The notes below the pieces were generated by a model. It ran no database searches and was not told the DNA's origin. It was given only the letters and a program-made list of their open reading frames with translations. From contig NZ_LWIG01000015.1 of the NCBI RefSeq assembly GCF_002068095.1, positions 28,567-88,312 on the forward strand: a stretch of DNA of 59,746 bases, in the 5' to 3' direction. Shown piece after piece: positions 44,521-52,129 of this stretch (position 1 is its first letter; every line of letters starts with the position of its first letter). This DNA comes from Bradyrhizobium sacchari. GTDB taxonomy: Bacteria > Pseudomonadota > Alphaproteobacteria > Rhizobiales > Xanthobacteraceae. A program made the translations under genes and the position numbers.

Positions 44521-45390
44521 ATGAAAGCGCCTCCCTTCACCTATCACGATCCGCGCAGCCGCGATGATCTGATCGGCTTGCTCGCAGAACTCGAGAACGC
44601 CAAGCTTCTGGCGGGTGGCCAGTCGCTGGTGCCGATGTTGAATTTCCGTGTGGTCGCGCCCGACCACCTGATCGACATCAACCGCATTCCGGATCTCGCG
44701 GGCATCCGCCTTTCCGCGAACGCCGTTGTGCTTGGGGCCATGACGCGGCAGTGGGATCTGCAAGCATCCGCGGACCTCGCCGCAACGGCTCCGATCATTC
44801 GCGAGGCGCTGGCTCATGTCGGTCACTTCCAAACCCGTTCACGCGGCACGATCGGCGGAAGCTGTTGCCATCTGGATCCAGCGGCGGAATTGCCGGCCCT
44901 GTGCGCGCTGTTCGACGCCGAGTTCGACGTCGCCGGTCCAAACGGCGCACGCATCGTGAAGGTCGGCGACTGGTTCAAGGGCTATCTCGAGTCGGCGCTC
45001 GAAGAACGGGAATATCTGCAGTCGATAAGATTGCGTCGCTGGCCGGCCGGGCACGGCTACGGTTTCAGCGAATATGCGCGCAGGCGCGGCGATTTCGCCA
45101 TTGCCGGGGCGGGTGCGCTGCTCGAATTTGCGGAAGATGCTCGCATCCGGCGAGCCGCGATCGTCGTGTTCGGCGTGGAGCCTGGGCCGGTCCGGCTGGT
45201 TGAAGTCGAGCAGATACTGGTGGGCCAGACGTTCAGCGAGGCGGTGCTGGCCGAAGCAGCCGCCCAGGCGAGCGCGCTCGATGCCATGGCCGACGTGCAT
45301 GTCTCCGCCGCTTATCGGCGACACCTGGCCGGCGTCGTGACCCGGCGCGCGCTCACCGAAGCCGCCCGCCCGGCGAGGCAAGCGGTATGA
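44521..45390 (+). CDS. molybdenum hydroxylase FAD-binding subunit (CoxM-like)
   Basis: A 289-residue FAD subunit of the xanthine dehydrogenase family. FAD-binding motifs are AKLLAGGQSLVPMLNFRV and the TIGGSCCHLDPAAELPA segment (normally TIGGNxAxADPAAE). GGGAGCAGCG precedes the ATG, and the stop overlaps the next start (ATGA). It takes electrons from the iron-sulfur subunit. Confidence 0.93.
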   Translation: MKAPPFTYHDPRSRDDLIGLLAELENAKLLAGGQSLVPMLNFRVVAPDHLIDINRIPDLAGIRLSANAVVLGAMTRQWDLQASADLAATAPIIREALAHVGHFQTRSRGTIGGSCCHLDPAAELPALCALFDAEFDVAGPNGARIVKVGDWFKGYLESALEEREYLQSIRLRRWPAGHGYGFSEYARRRGDFAIAGAGALLEFAEDARIRRAAIVVFGVEPGPVRLVEVEQILVGQTFSEAVLAEAAAQASALDAMADVHVSAAYRRHLAGVVTRRALTEAARPARQAV

Positions 45391-45866
45391 GTGCCCGCAA
45401 GATCAATCTGACCGTCAACGGCGAAGCCGTCGAGGCCGAGGTCGAGGCCCGTCTCAACCTTGCCGATTTCCTGCGTCAGGCCATCGGGCTGACCGGTACG
45501 CATGTCGGCTGTGAACATGGCGTGTGCGGCGCCTGCACGGTCATTGTGGATGGACGGCCCGCGCGCGCTTGCCTGATGCTCGCCGTTCAAGCCGATGGCG
45601 CGAAGGTGGAGACTGTCGAGAGTCTGGGAACGCCGGAGTCGCTTTCGGAACTCCAGCAGGCCTTCCGTGATCGTCACGCGCTGCAATGTGGCTTCTGCAC
45701 GCCGGGCATGTTGATGACGATCGAGGCTCTTCTGCGCGTCGAAGGCTCGCCGACGCGCGAGGAGATCAGGGACGTGCTTTCGGGCAATCTCTGTCGCTGC
45801 ACCGGCTATCAGGCCATCGTCGATGCGGCGCTGGATGCCGCTGAAGCGCGCAGGGGGACGCGATGA
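45387..45866 (+). CDS. molybdenum hydroxylase [2Fe-2S] subunit (CoxS-like)
   Basis: A 159-residue small subunit with all eight cluster cysteines: Cys42, 47, 50 and 62 (GCEHGVCGAC and ACLML) and Cys101, 104, 136 and 138 (QCGFCTPGM and NLCRCTGYQ). It relays electrons between the molybdenum and FAD subunits. It overlaps both neighbours by four bases (ATGA). Confidence 0.95.
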   Translation: MSARKINLTVNGEAVEAEVEARLNLADFLRQAIGLTGTHVGCEHGVCGACTVIVDGRPARACLMLAVQADGAKVETVESLGTPESLSELQQAFRDRHALQCGFCTPGMLMTIEALLRVEGSPTREEIRDVLSGNLCRCTGYQAIVDAALDAAEARRGTR

Positions 45867-48190
45867 GCACGCGCTATTTCGGTGCCGCCGTCCCGCGCCT
45901 GGAAGATCCCCGCCTTCTCACGGGAAGGGGGACCTATGTCGACGACATCGTCCTTCCCGGCATGCTTCACGCCGTTTTCCTCCGATCGTCGGTTGCGCAC
46001 GGCCGCATCCGAAGCCTCGATCCGTCGGCTGCGCTGTCGATGCCGGGCATACGGGCGGTCTATGCGATGGCGGATTTTGTCAGCTTCGGTTCAGGGCCTA
46101 TGCCCACGATGGCGCCTCATCCGCTGCTGAAGAGCCCGATCACCTGCAGCCCGCTTGCCGTTGACGAGGTTCGCTATGTTGGCGAAGCGATCGCGATGGT
46201 TCTCGCCGACAGCCGCGCCGAGGCCGAGGACGCCCTGGCTGCGATCGAGCTCGACATCGAGCATCTCCCGGTGGTCGCAAACGCACGCCAAGGCATCGCC
46301 GACGGCGCGCCGCGGGCCCATTCGGGCCGGGACAGCAATGTGATCGCCACGCTGCGCGGGTCCCATGGCAATGTCGACGCGGTCTTCGCCGCCGCGGCAC
46401 ATCGGTTCAGCGAGACGTTCGAAATCCATCGCGGGGGCTGCCACGCGATGGAATGTCGCGGCGTTGTCGCGGCACCGGAGCCGCGATCGGGCGAGTTGTC
46501 GCTCTGGACCTCGTCGCAGTCGCCTTACATGGTGCGGCGGCATCTGGCGACATATCTCGGCCGCGACGAAGCCGATATCCGCGTCACGGCGCCAGACGTC
46601 GGCGGCGGGTTCGGCCCCAAGGCCAATGTCTATCCGGAAGAATTCGCCGTCGCGCTTGCCGCGCTCGCCTGCGGCCATCCGGTCAAGTGGATCGAAGACC
46701 GGCAAGAGCACTTCCTTGCCACCACGCAGCAGCGCGACCAGTTCTGGTCGCTGGAGGTCGCCTGCGATGCAGCCGGCCGCATGCTGGGCGTGCGCGGCCG
46801 CTGCATTCACGACAACGGCGCCTATGCGCCTTATGGACTCATTCTGCCGGCTACGGCGCTGGCGTCCTTTCCGGGCCCTTACGCCCTTGCCGCGTTCGAT
46901 CTGTCGATCGACGTCGTGCTGACCAATCTGGTGCCGACAACGCCGGTGCGCGGCGCCGGCCGGCCGAACGCAGCCTTCGTGCTGGAGCGTCTTGCCGATA
47001 CCATCGCCCGACGTCTGAATCTGCCGCGCGAGGAGGTGCGCCGCCGCAGTTTCGTCCGCGCCGAGCAGATGCCCTATGTCACGGGCGGAAAGATGCGCGA
47101 CGGTTCGCCGGTCGCCTATGACAGCGGGGATTACGCGAAGGCGCTGTCGCTCGTGGTCGATAAGATCGATGCCGCCGGCTTCGAGGAGCGCCGCGCCGAA
47201 GCTGCAACTCGAGGCCGTCTGCTTGGCCTCGGCTTTGCGTCCTGCGTCGAGGATACCGGCCTAGGGCCGTTCGAGGGCGCCTCGGTCCGCGTCACGCCGG
47301 CCGGCAAGGTGGTGGTCGCGACGGGTGCTGCGAGCCAGGGCCAGGGGCACGCGACGACGCTGGCCCAGATCGCCGCCGATGCGCTCGGGGTCGATCTGTC
47401 CCAGGTGACCGTCAAAGCCGCCGACAGCCGCATCTTTCCGCTCGGGATCTCCACGATTGCGAGCCGCGTAGCCGTCACCGCAGGGTCTTCGGTCGAGATT
47501 GCTGCGCGAAAGGTGCGCGACAAGGCCATCAAAGTTGCCGCCCATATACTCGAGGCGGGCGAGCACGATCTGGAGATCGAAAACGGGCAGGTTCGCGTGG
47601 TCGGCGTGCCCGACATGAACGTGCCGTTATCGACCATCGCGCGGGTTCTGTCCGGCTCCGCCGGCGTGCCGATCCCTGCCGGCGTCGAGCCGGACCTGGC
47701 TGCGACCGGCTATTTCGAAGCGAACCAGCTCGCCTTCGCCTACGGGTCTCAGGCCTGCGAAGTCGAAATCGATCCTGAAACCGGTGATACCCGGATCACC
47801 CGCTACGTGGTCGCGCATGATTGCGGACGATTGATCAATCCGCTGATCGTCGATGGCCAGATCAGGGGAGGGGTCGTGCACGGCATCGGCAACGCCTTGT
47901 TCGAGCATATGCGGCACGACGAGGCGGGACAGCCGTTGACCGCGACCTATGCGGATTACCTGCTGCCGGGCGCCGCCGAGATGCCGGATATCGAGATCCA
48001 TCACATCGAGACGCCGTCGCCGCGCAATCCGATCGGAGCCAAGGGCGCCGGCGAGGGCGGCACGATACCCGCGGTGGCCTGTGTGATCTCCGCCATCCAG
48101 GATGCGCTCGGGCCAGCGGCGCCCTTCATCACGATGCATCCGGTCTCACCGGAGCAGATTGTGGAATGGATCGACCAAACCAGAAAATAA
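45863..48190 (+). CDS. molybdenum hydroxylase large molybdopterin-binding subunit (CoxL-like, not CO dehydrogenase)
   Basis: A 775-residue large subunit. Molybdopterin-binding blocks include GGGFGPKANVYPEEFAVA, TPVRGAGRPNAAFVLERLAD and GASVRVTPAGKVVVATGAA; the catalytic Glu is in GAKGAGEGGTIPAVA. The active-site loop reads PVRGAGRP, not the AYxCSFR of form I CO dehydrogenase, so a ring- or aldehyde-hydroxylating role is likely. With the FAD and [2Fe-2S] subunits it makes a complete three-subunit enzyme, followed 14 bp later by an importer gene. Confidence 0.95.
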   Translation: MSTRYFGAAVPRLEDPRLLTGRGTYVDDIVLPGMLHAVFLRSSVAHGRIRSLDPSAALSMPGIRAVYAMADFVSFGSGPMPTMAPHPLLKSPITCSPLAVDEVRYVGEAIAMVLADSRAEAEDALAAIELDIEHLPVVANARQGIADGAPRAHSGRDSNVIATLRGSHGNVDAVFAAAAHRFSETFEIHRGGCHAMECRGVVAAPEPRSGELSLWTSSQSPYMVRRHLATYLGRDEADIRVTAPDVGGGFGPKANVYPEEFAVALAALACGHPVKWIEDRQEHFLATTQQRDQFWSLEVACDAAGRMLGVRGRCIHDNGAYAPYGLILPATALASFPGPYALAAFDLSIDVVLTNLVPTTPVRGAGRPNAAFVLERLADTIARRLNLPREEVRRRSFVRAEQMPYVTGGKMRDGSPVAYDSGDYAKALSLVVDKIDAAGFEERRAEAATRGRLLGLGFASCVEDTGLGPFEGASVRVTPAGKVVVATGAASQGQGHATTLAQIAADALGVDLSQVTVKAADSRIFPLGISTIASRVAVTAGSSVEIAARKVRDKAIKVAAHILEAGEHDLEIENGQVRVVGVPDMNVPLSTIARVLSGSAGVPIPAGVEPDLAATGYFEANQLAFAYGSQACEVEIDPETGDTRITRYVVAHDCGRLINPLIVDGQIRGGVVHGIGNALFEHMRHDEAGQPLTATYADYLLPGAAEMPDIEIHHIETPSPRNPIGAKGAGEGGTIPAVACVISAIQDALGPAAPFITMHPVSPEQIVEWIDQTRK

Positions 48191-48204
48191 AATAGGGGGA
48201 AACG

Positions 48205-49578
48205 ATGAGTGTGGTGGCAGATACGACGGCTTTGACCGCAGCCTCGGCGACGATGTCGGTTCAGTCAGGTGCCAGGCTCGACCGCTTGCCGATCTCAGCG
48301 TTCCACAAGCGAATATTCTGGCTGATCGGAGCCGGGATGTTCTTCGACGGCTACGATCTGTATGTCGGCACCAGCGTGCTGGGCGCCACGCTTTCGAGCA
48401 AGTTCTCGACCTTGGCACAGAATGCGCAGTTCGTATCGGTCACCTTCATGGGCATGACGATCGGTGCTCTTGCCGCGGGCTTTCTCGGCGATTCCTATGG
48501 ACGTCGCTTCACCTACCAGTTCAATCTGCTCCTGTTCGGGATCGCTTCTCTGGGGGCCGCGTTCGCGCCGTCCATGGAATGGCTGATCGCAGCCCGACTG
48601 CTGATGGGACTGGGCCTCGGCGCCGAGATCGTCGTCGGCTACTCTTCGCTCACGGAATTCGTGCCTCCAGCGTCACGTGGTAAGTGGCTGGCGCTGATGG
48701 CCATGATCGTGGTGAGCGGCCTGCCCGCCACGACCCTGCTTGGCTCGGTTCTCATTCCGTTGGTCGGCTGGCGCGCGATGTTCCTCATCGCCGGCGCTGG
48801 CGCGCTGTTTGTCTGGTACCTCAGAAAGGCCCTTCCGGAATCGCCGCGCTGGCTCGAAATCAAAGGTCGTACCGAGGAGGCGGAAGCCATCGTCGCGAGG
48901 ATCGAGAAGGAGTGTGGTGCGTCCGGCTTGCCGCCATTGCCGCCTCCCGCCGCGGTCAAGAGCTTCAGCGCGGTGGAATTGTTCGGGCCGGTCCTGCTGC
49001 CCCGCTTGATCCTCGGGTCGATCGTTCTGATCGTGATCAATACCCTGATCTTTGGCTTCGTGACCTGGCTGCCGACCTTCTTCGTTCAACAGGGCATGAC
49101 GCTCACGAAGTCTTTCGGCTATACGCTGGTTATGTCGTTCGCTGCTCCAATCGGCTGCGCGCTGGGGAGTGTCCTGGCGGACCGAGCGGGGCGGCGGCGA
49201 ACGATCGTCGGCGGATCGATATCTACGATCGTGTTCGGGCTGATCTATCCCCTGCTCTCCGATCCCGTGGCCTTCGTCGCCATCGGGTTCTGCCTGCTGC
49301 TGTCAATCTATGTCCTGGTCGCGCTCCTCTACGGCGTCTACACCCCCGAATTGTTTCCGACCGAAGTCCGGCTCCGCGCCAATGGCATTTGCAACATGCT
49401 CGGACGCGGTGCGACCATTGTGTCTCCGTTCATCGTACTCGGATTGTTCAAGGCCTATGGCATAGGTGGTGTGACATCCCTGATGATCGGCCTTCTGTTG
49501 ATCCAGATCGTCGCGGTGATGGCTTGGGGGATAGAGCCGGCAAAACGGGGGTTGGAGGAACTCGCCGAGGGGCGCTAA
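48205..49578 (+). CDS. MFS transporter, sugar/aromatic-acid symporter type (paralogue of 17341)
   Basis: A 457-residue 12-helix transporter very like the one at 17341: GARLDRLPISAFHKRIFWLIG, GDSYGRRFTY, GLGLGAEIVVGYSSLTEFVP, RKALPESPRWLE and YTPELFPTEVRLRANGICNMLGR. GGGGGAAACG precedes the ATG. As last gene of the GntR/hydroxylase unit it probably imports the compound that the hydroxylase acts on. Confidence 0.94.
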   Translation: MSVVADTTALTAASATMSVQSGARLDRLPISAFHKRIFWLIGAGMFFDGYDLYVGTSVLGATLSSKFSTLAQNAQFVSVTFMGMTIGALAAGFLGDSYGRRFTYQFNLLLFGIASLGAAFAPSMEWLIAARLLMGLGLGAEIVVGYSSLTEFVPPASRGKWLALMAMIVVSGLPATTLLGSVLIPLVGWRAMFLIAGAGALFVWYLRKALPESPRWLEIKGRTEEAEAIVARIEKECGASGLPPLPPPAAVKSFSAVELFGPVLLPRLILGSIVLIVINTLIFGFVTWLPTFFVQQGMTLTKSFGYTLVMSFAAPIGCALGSVLADRAGRRRTIVGGSISTIVFGLIYPLLSDPVAFVAIGFCLLLSIYVLVALLYGVYTPELFPTEVRLRANGICNMLGRGATIVSPFIVLGLFKAYGIGGVTSLMIGLLLIQIVAVMAWGIEPAKRGLEELAEGR

Positions 49579-49704
49579 TTGTTTCACCGTTCCGGCGAAA
49601 GTGCCCGCTCGGCACCGCAAGCCTTGGCCCTCGCCATTACTGAGCCGCAGCGTACGCGCAGCCGGTCGGCCGGCGCGACGAGGGCGAGGCATGATTCTTG
49701 GATC

Positions 49705-49727
49705 GTGCCCCTGACTTTTAGGGGCAC
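49705..49727. terminator. hairpin, possible terminator
   Basis: A perfect 8-bp stem (GTGCCCCT with AGGGGCAC) with a 7-base loop, about 125 bp after the MFS stop. There is no following T-run, so termination is uncertain. It lies between the last chromosomal-type gene and the tRNA fragment. Confidence 0.45.
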
Positions 49728-49773
49728 TCCACACGGGAAGAGATCTGCTAAGTTGTTGAACTTCGGGATGGAA

Positions 49774-49818
49774 TGGTGGGCGCACAAGGGATCGAACCTT
49801 GGACCTCTCCTGTGTGAA
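49774..49818 (-). other. 3' half of tRNA-Val(CAC), likely attachment-site remnant
   Basis: Read on the minus strand this begins with the anticodon loop TTCACAC and the 3' anticodon stem AGGAG, then a variable region, a perfect T stem (CAAGG/CCTTG) around TTCGATC, the acceptor strand TGCGCCC, and ACCA. The 5' half is absent: the sequence beyond 49818 does not pair with the anticodon stem, and no D arm is present. A 45-nt tRNA 3' end ending exactly in CCA is the classic target-site duplication of tyrosine-integrase islands. Confidence 0.8.
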
Positions 49819-50124
49819 GTATGGCTGGCGGCTGCGGCGTACAAATAGCGCGGATCGCAATCCTTTTGCGCGAGGTTGCATGACGGCGGCGCCGAATATG
49901 CGCCCCTTTTCGAATTTGCGTTGAACTCCCGGCCTTCCAACCATCATCGTTTAGGGCGTAAGAGCGAAACTCGCGACCGCCAACATGAACTGCCTCATGC
50001 GAAGGATTGGATGAGATATCGTAGGTTTGGCTGGTGTGTGGAAAGGCGGTAGCGCTCCAGTGACTCGAACCCCCGACGTGCGCCTGGACAGAAGCCCTTG
50101 GAACCCGAACTGGCTGGCTTCACG

Positions 50125-50622
50125 TCACGCTGCCTGCCGAATGCTTTCTTGCTCCTCGCCGGGATTGGTTGGCTTCGATCGGAATTTGCTCACAGCTCTT
50201 CGACTTGCCCGATGACCAAGCCAATCGATCAGAGCTCCCTGTTCTGTGCGCAACCTGCCGAGTGCGGAAAGCACGACGGTACTGATAGTTTGTTGCTGGC
50301 TGCGCAGATGGTCTTCAACTAGCTTGTGTCGAGTGACATAGCCTGCATTCACTCCAGGGATTGAATGGTTCATCAGGAGCTTGGCGTCGAATTCGGAAAC
50401 GCCAGCAGCGGTGGCAAGCGTCCGAAATGTTTGACGAAGGTCATTGCCCCATTTTGACAAGATTTCTCGGTCCTCCTTGGTTTCCGCCAGGTGTCCGGAG
50501 GCGCTCTCAGCTGGGAATAACCATTCTTGCGCCTGAGTCGGATGCATTTGCCGAACCGAAGCACTCGAATGAGGCTTAGATAAATTCGAAAGCGGCACGC
50601 TGTATCGGTAAATTGCGAACAA
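50125..50622 (-). pseudogene. tyrosine recombinase/integrase, C-terminal fragment
   Basis: The reading frame matches the end of phage-type integrases: WGNDLRQTFRTLATAAG contains the second catalytic Arg region, LLMNHSIPGVNAGYVTRHKL contains the catalytic Tyr, and DHLRSQQQ follows. The catalytic N-terminal half and the arm-binding domain, about 250-300 residues, are missing, and upstream frames show nothing similar. It is a remnant next to the tRNA-Val fragment and marks an old integration. Confidence 0.8.
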
Positions 50623-50796
50623 CCGGTGATTCGCACCGACGAAAGCGACGGGCCAAGAGGCGAACTTCCGCGTGTAAACGAGCGCCCCCGACGCGCTCTT
50701 GTGTCAGCTTCGAGTGACGCGAGTTCGCATCGAGAGGCTAGTTCCACCGGTCGCCGTCGTGCCCGATCCGTTGCAAGCCCCGCGATCGGTGCGCGT

Positions 50797-51309
50797 TCAT
50801 TGACGTTGCTGGTGCAGCAGCTCCGCAACACGTTCATCTGCGCGACGCAGGCGGCGACAGAGCTCGCGGTTAACATTTTGAAGCACTATGACATAGGCGG
50901 GCATGTCAGCCTTATAACAGGCGTACAGGTTCTTGGCTGTCAGCTCGTAGAGCACGGCTGGCGTCGTTGCCATGACCGTGGCCGATCGATTTTGCATTTG
51001 GATCAGGGTCATCTCGCCAAAGAAATCCCCTGGCCCGAGATCAGCCGTGTGAATGAGCTCGCCTGAATGTCCTTGCCTGCGTACCTCAAGCTCTCCTGAA
51101 TGGACGACAAACATCGAACGTCCGGGATCGCCTTCAGCGACAATGATCTGGCCTGCCTGAACCCTGCGCTCGACCAACATGGAGAGCAACAAGTCGAGAC
51201 TCGTATCTGAAAGGCCACCGAAAAAAGGTGTCGCGAGCAAGAACGCTTTCAGATCGGGCGAGCTGACAGCCATCAGGATACTATACGCCGCTGCTTCAGC
51301 CGCAATCAA
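50797..51309 (-). CDS. cyclic nucleotide-binding domain protein without DNA-binding domain
   Basis: A 170-residue single-domain CNB protein. The beta-barrel is visible as VQAGQIIVAEGDPGRSMFVVHSGELEV, and the phosphate-binding cassette as FFGEMTLIQMQNRSATV, with the Glu and Arg-Ser that hold cAMP or cGMP in CRP. After the C helix it ends in RRADERVAELLHQQRQ with no HTH, unlike CRP (about 210 residues). TTG 51309 has GGAAAG upstream; ATG 51273 is an alternative. It is downstream of the peptide genes, beyond a hairpin. A link to peptide production or secretion is suggested by position and by the CRP-type boxes nearby. Confidence 0.85.
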   Translation of the reverse strand: MIAAEAAAYSILMAVSSPDLKAFLLATPFFGGLSDTSLDLLLSMLVERRVQAGQIIVAEGDPGRSMFVVHSGELEVRRQGHSGELIHTADLGPGDFFGEMTLIQMQNRSATVMATTPAVLYELTAKNLYACYKADMPAYVIVLQNVNRELCRRLRRADERVAELLHQQRQ

Positions 51310-51349
51310 TGCATCTTTCCGGCACGGCTTGCGCGCAGCCGAAAATGAA

Positions 51350-51375
51350 GGAGGCCGCCGAACGAGGCGACCTCC
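51350..51375 (-). terminator. hairpin after left peptide pair
   Basis: On the minus strand, GGAGGTCGCC and GGCGGCCTCC form a 10-bp stem with one G-T wobble around TCGTTC, followed by the T-rich TTCATTTTC. It lies between the second peptide gene and the CNB gene and may limit read-through. Confidence 0.6.
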
Positions 51376-51398
51376 AATTGCAGCTTGAAAGAACTAGC

Positions 51399-51626
51399 TC
51401 AGAACGGCGGCTGCCCAGGCCCCGAGCCCGGGCCAAACGGGCCGCGCAGATTGCCGGGGCCCTGCAAACCGCCAGCGATGAAGCCGCCGACCCACAGGAC
51501 GGCGTCTTTGATGGCGCCGCCGATGGCGCGGAAGGCGTCGCCGAGCCAGTTGCCGCCGACGACGGATTCAAGTTCCGCATCGTTCAGTTCGATGATTTCA
51601 GGTTTTGCATGTTCCAGGTTCAGCAT
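51399..51626 (-). CDS. double-glycine-leader bacteriocin-like precursor B (left copy)
   Basis: A 75-residue peptide. The leader ends in ELNDAELESVVGG, the double-glycine motif recognised by C39-peptidase ABC exporters, which would release a 50-residue core starting NWLGDAFRAIGGAIKD. The core's first half is a hydrophobic/amphipathic helix with glycines three to four apart (AIGGA, VGGFIAGG), and its tail is Gly/Pro-rich (GPGSGPGQPPF). GAGGAG precedes the ATG. No cysteine is in the core, so no thioether or disulfide is expected. It follows precursor A by 55 bp and lies in the inverted repeat; an identical copy begins at 59628. Confidence 0.85.
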   Translation of the reverse strand: MLNLEHAKPEIIELNDAELESVVGGNWLGDAFRAIGGAIKDAVLWVGGFIAGGLQGPGNLRGPFGPGSGPGQPPF

Positions 51627-51928
51627 GTTGGTCGCTCCTCGTCAGATGATGTGTTGATGAAAACGCTAAAACGTCTGGTCCTCAGCGATGGAAGATGCCA
51701 CCAGGCAACCAGGGGTTCGGCCCGGCCGGTTGATGGGTCGTGATCTTTCCATCCACAATCCAGGGACCAATGCAGCCTCCATCGTTGATGAAGCCACCGC
51801 ACACGGACTCCAATTCACGGTCGTCCAGCTCTTTGCAGTCGCGATTGCTGCGCTCAATCATTTCTGTCTCCCGCTTGCCAACGAGGGGCCATCCCCTCTC
51901 ATCTGGTGGTCGCAGGAGTAGCGCGGGC
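51508..51928. repeat. left arm of 421-bp perfect inverted repeat
   Basis: The reverse complement of this segment is identical, base for base, to 59326-59746. It covers all of precursor A and the first part of precursor B. The right arm is cut by the window end, so the repeat may be longer than 421 bp. Just outside the identity, at 51929-51958, similarity continues with substitutions and includes the CRP-type box. Confidence 0.97.
51682..51861 (-). CDS. double-glycine-leader bacteriocin-like precursor A (left copy)
   Basis: A 59-residue peptide with GGGAG six bases before its ATG. The leader ends in ELDDRELESVCGG, closely matching precursor B's leader pattern, and would yield a 36-residue core that starts FINDGGCIGPWIVDG and is rich in Gly, Pro and Trp (GPNPWLPGGIF), with one cysteine. 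It has no similarity to precursor B after the leader. The pair is arranged in tandem, consistent with two partners secreted by the same exporter. An identical gene is at 59393 on the other strand. Confidence 0.85.
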   Translation of the reverse strand: MIERSNRDCKELDDRELESVCGGFINDGGCIGPWIVDGKITTHQPAGPNPWLPGGIFHR

Positions 51929-51940
51929 GGTTTGTTTAGG

Positions 51941-51958
51941 CTGTGATACCCATCACAG
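51941..51958. promoter_or_regulatory. CRP-type operator upstream of left peptide pair (CTGTGATACCCATCACAG)
   Basis: Perfect TGTGA-N6-TCACA, the consensus for CRP-family binding, with symmetric flanks. Its centre is 88 bp upstream of precursor A's ATG. The copy before the right pair keeps the arms but has a different spacer. Confidence 0.75.
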
Positions 51959-52129
51959 AGGCAAGCGGCTGCTTTTCTTCCGCGAAATGAGAACCGGTTT
52001 CGCAACTGCACTGCGGTTCCAGAGCCTGTAGATATGACCGGGGGTGCGGAACGCACGATTTGGGCTAGCCTCTGACGCCTAACCGGGCTTGAGCTGTTTC
52101 TCGGCGCGAATGGATCGGGGGTACCGCGA

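Noticed and set aside
45863..48190. Carbon monoxide dehydrogenase (coxL) for the large hydroxylase subunit
   Set aside because: The active-site loop is PVRGAGRP, not the cysteine-containing loop of true CO dehydrogenase; no cox accessory genes nearby.
49835..49905. Possible 5' half of the tRNA-Val (TGCGCCC at 49899)
   Set aside because: Spacing is far too long for a tRNA, no D arm is present and the anticodon stem does not pair; treated as coincidence.
50055..50085. tRNA-like T-arm sequence (ACTCGAACCCCC on the plus strand)
   Set aside because: The T stem does not pair fully and no acceptor, anticodon or D arm can be folded; too weak to call a second tRNA remnant.
50373..50876. 167-residue minus-strand frame overlapping the integrase remnant
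   Set aside because: Out of frame with the integrase motifs, which are clear in the other frame; no family features.
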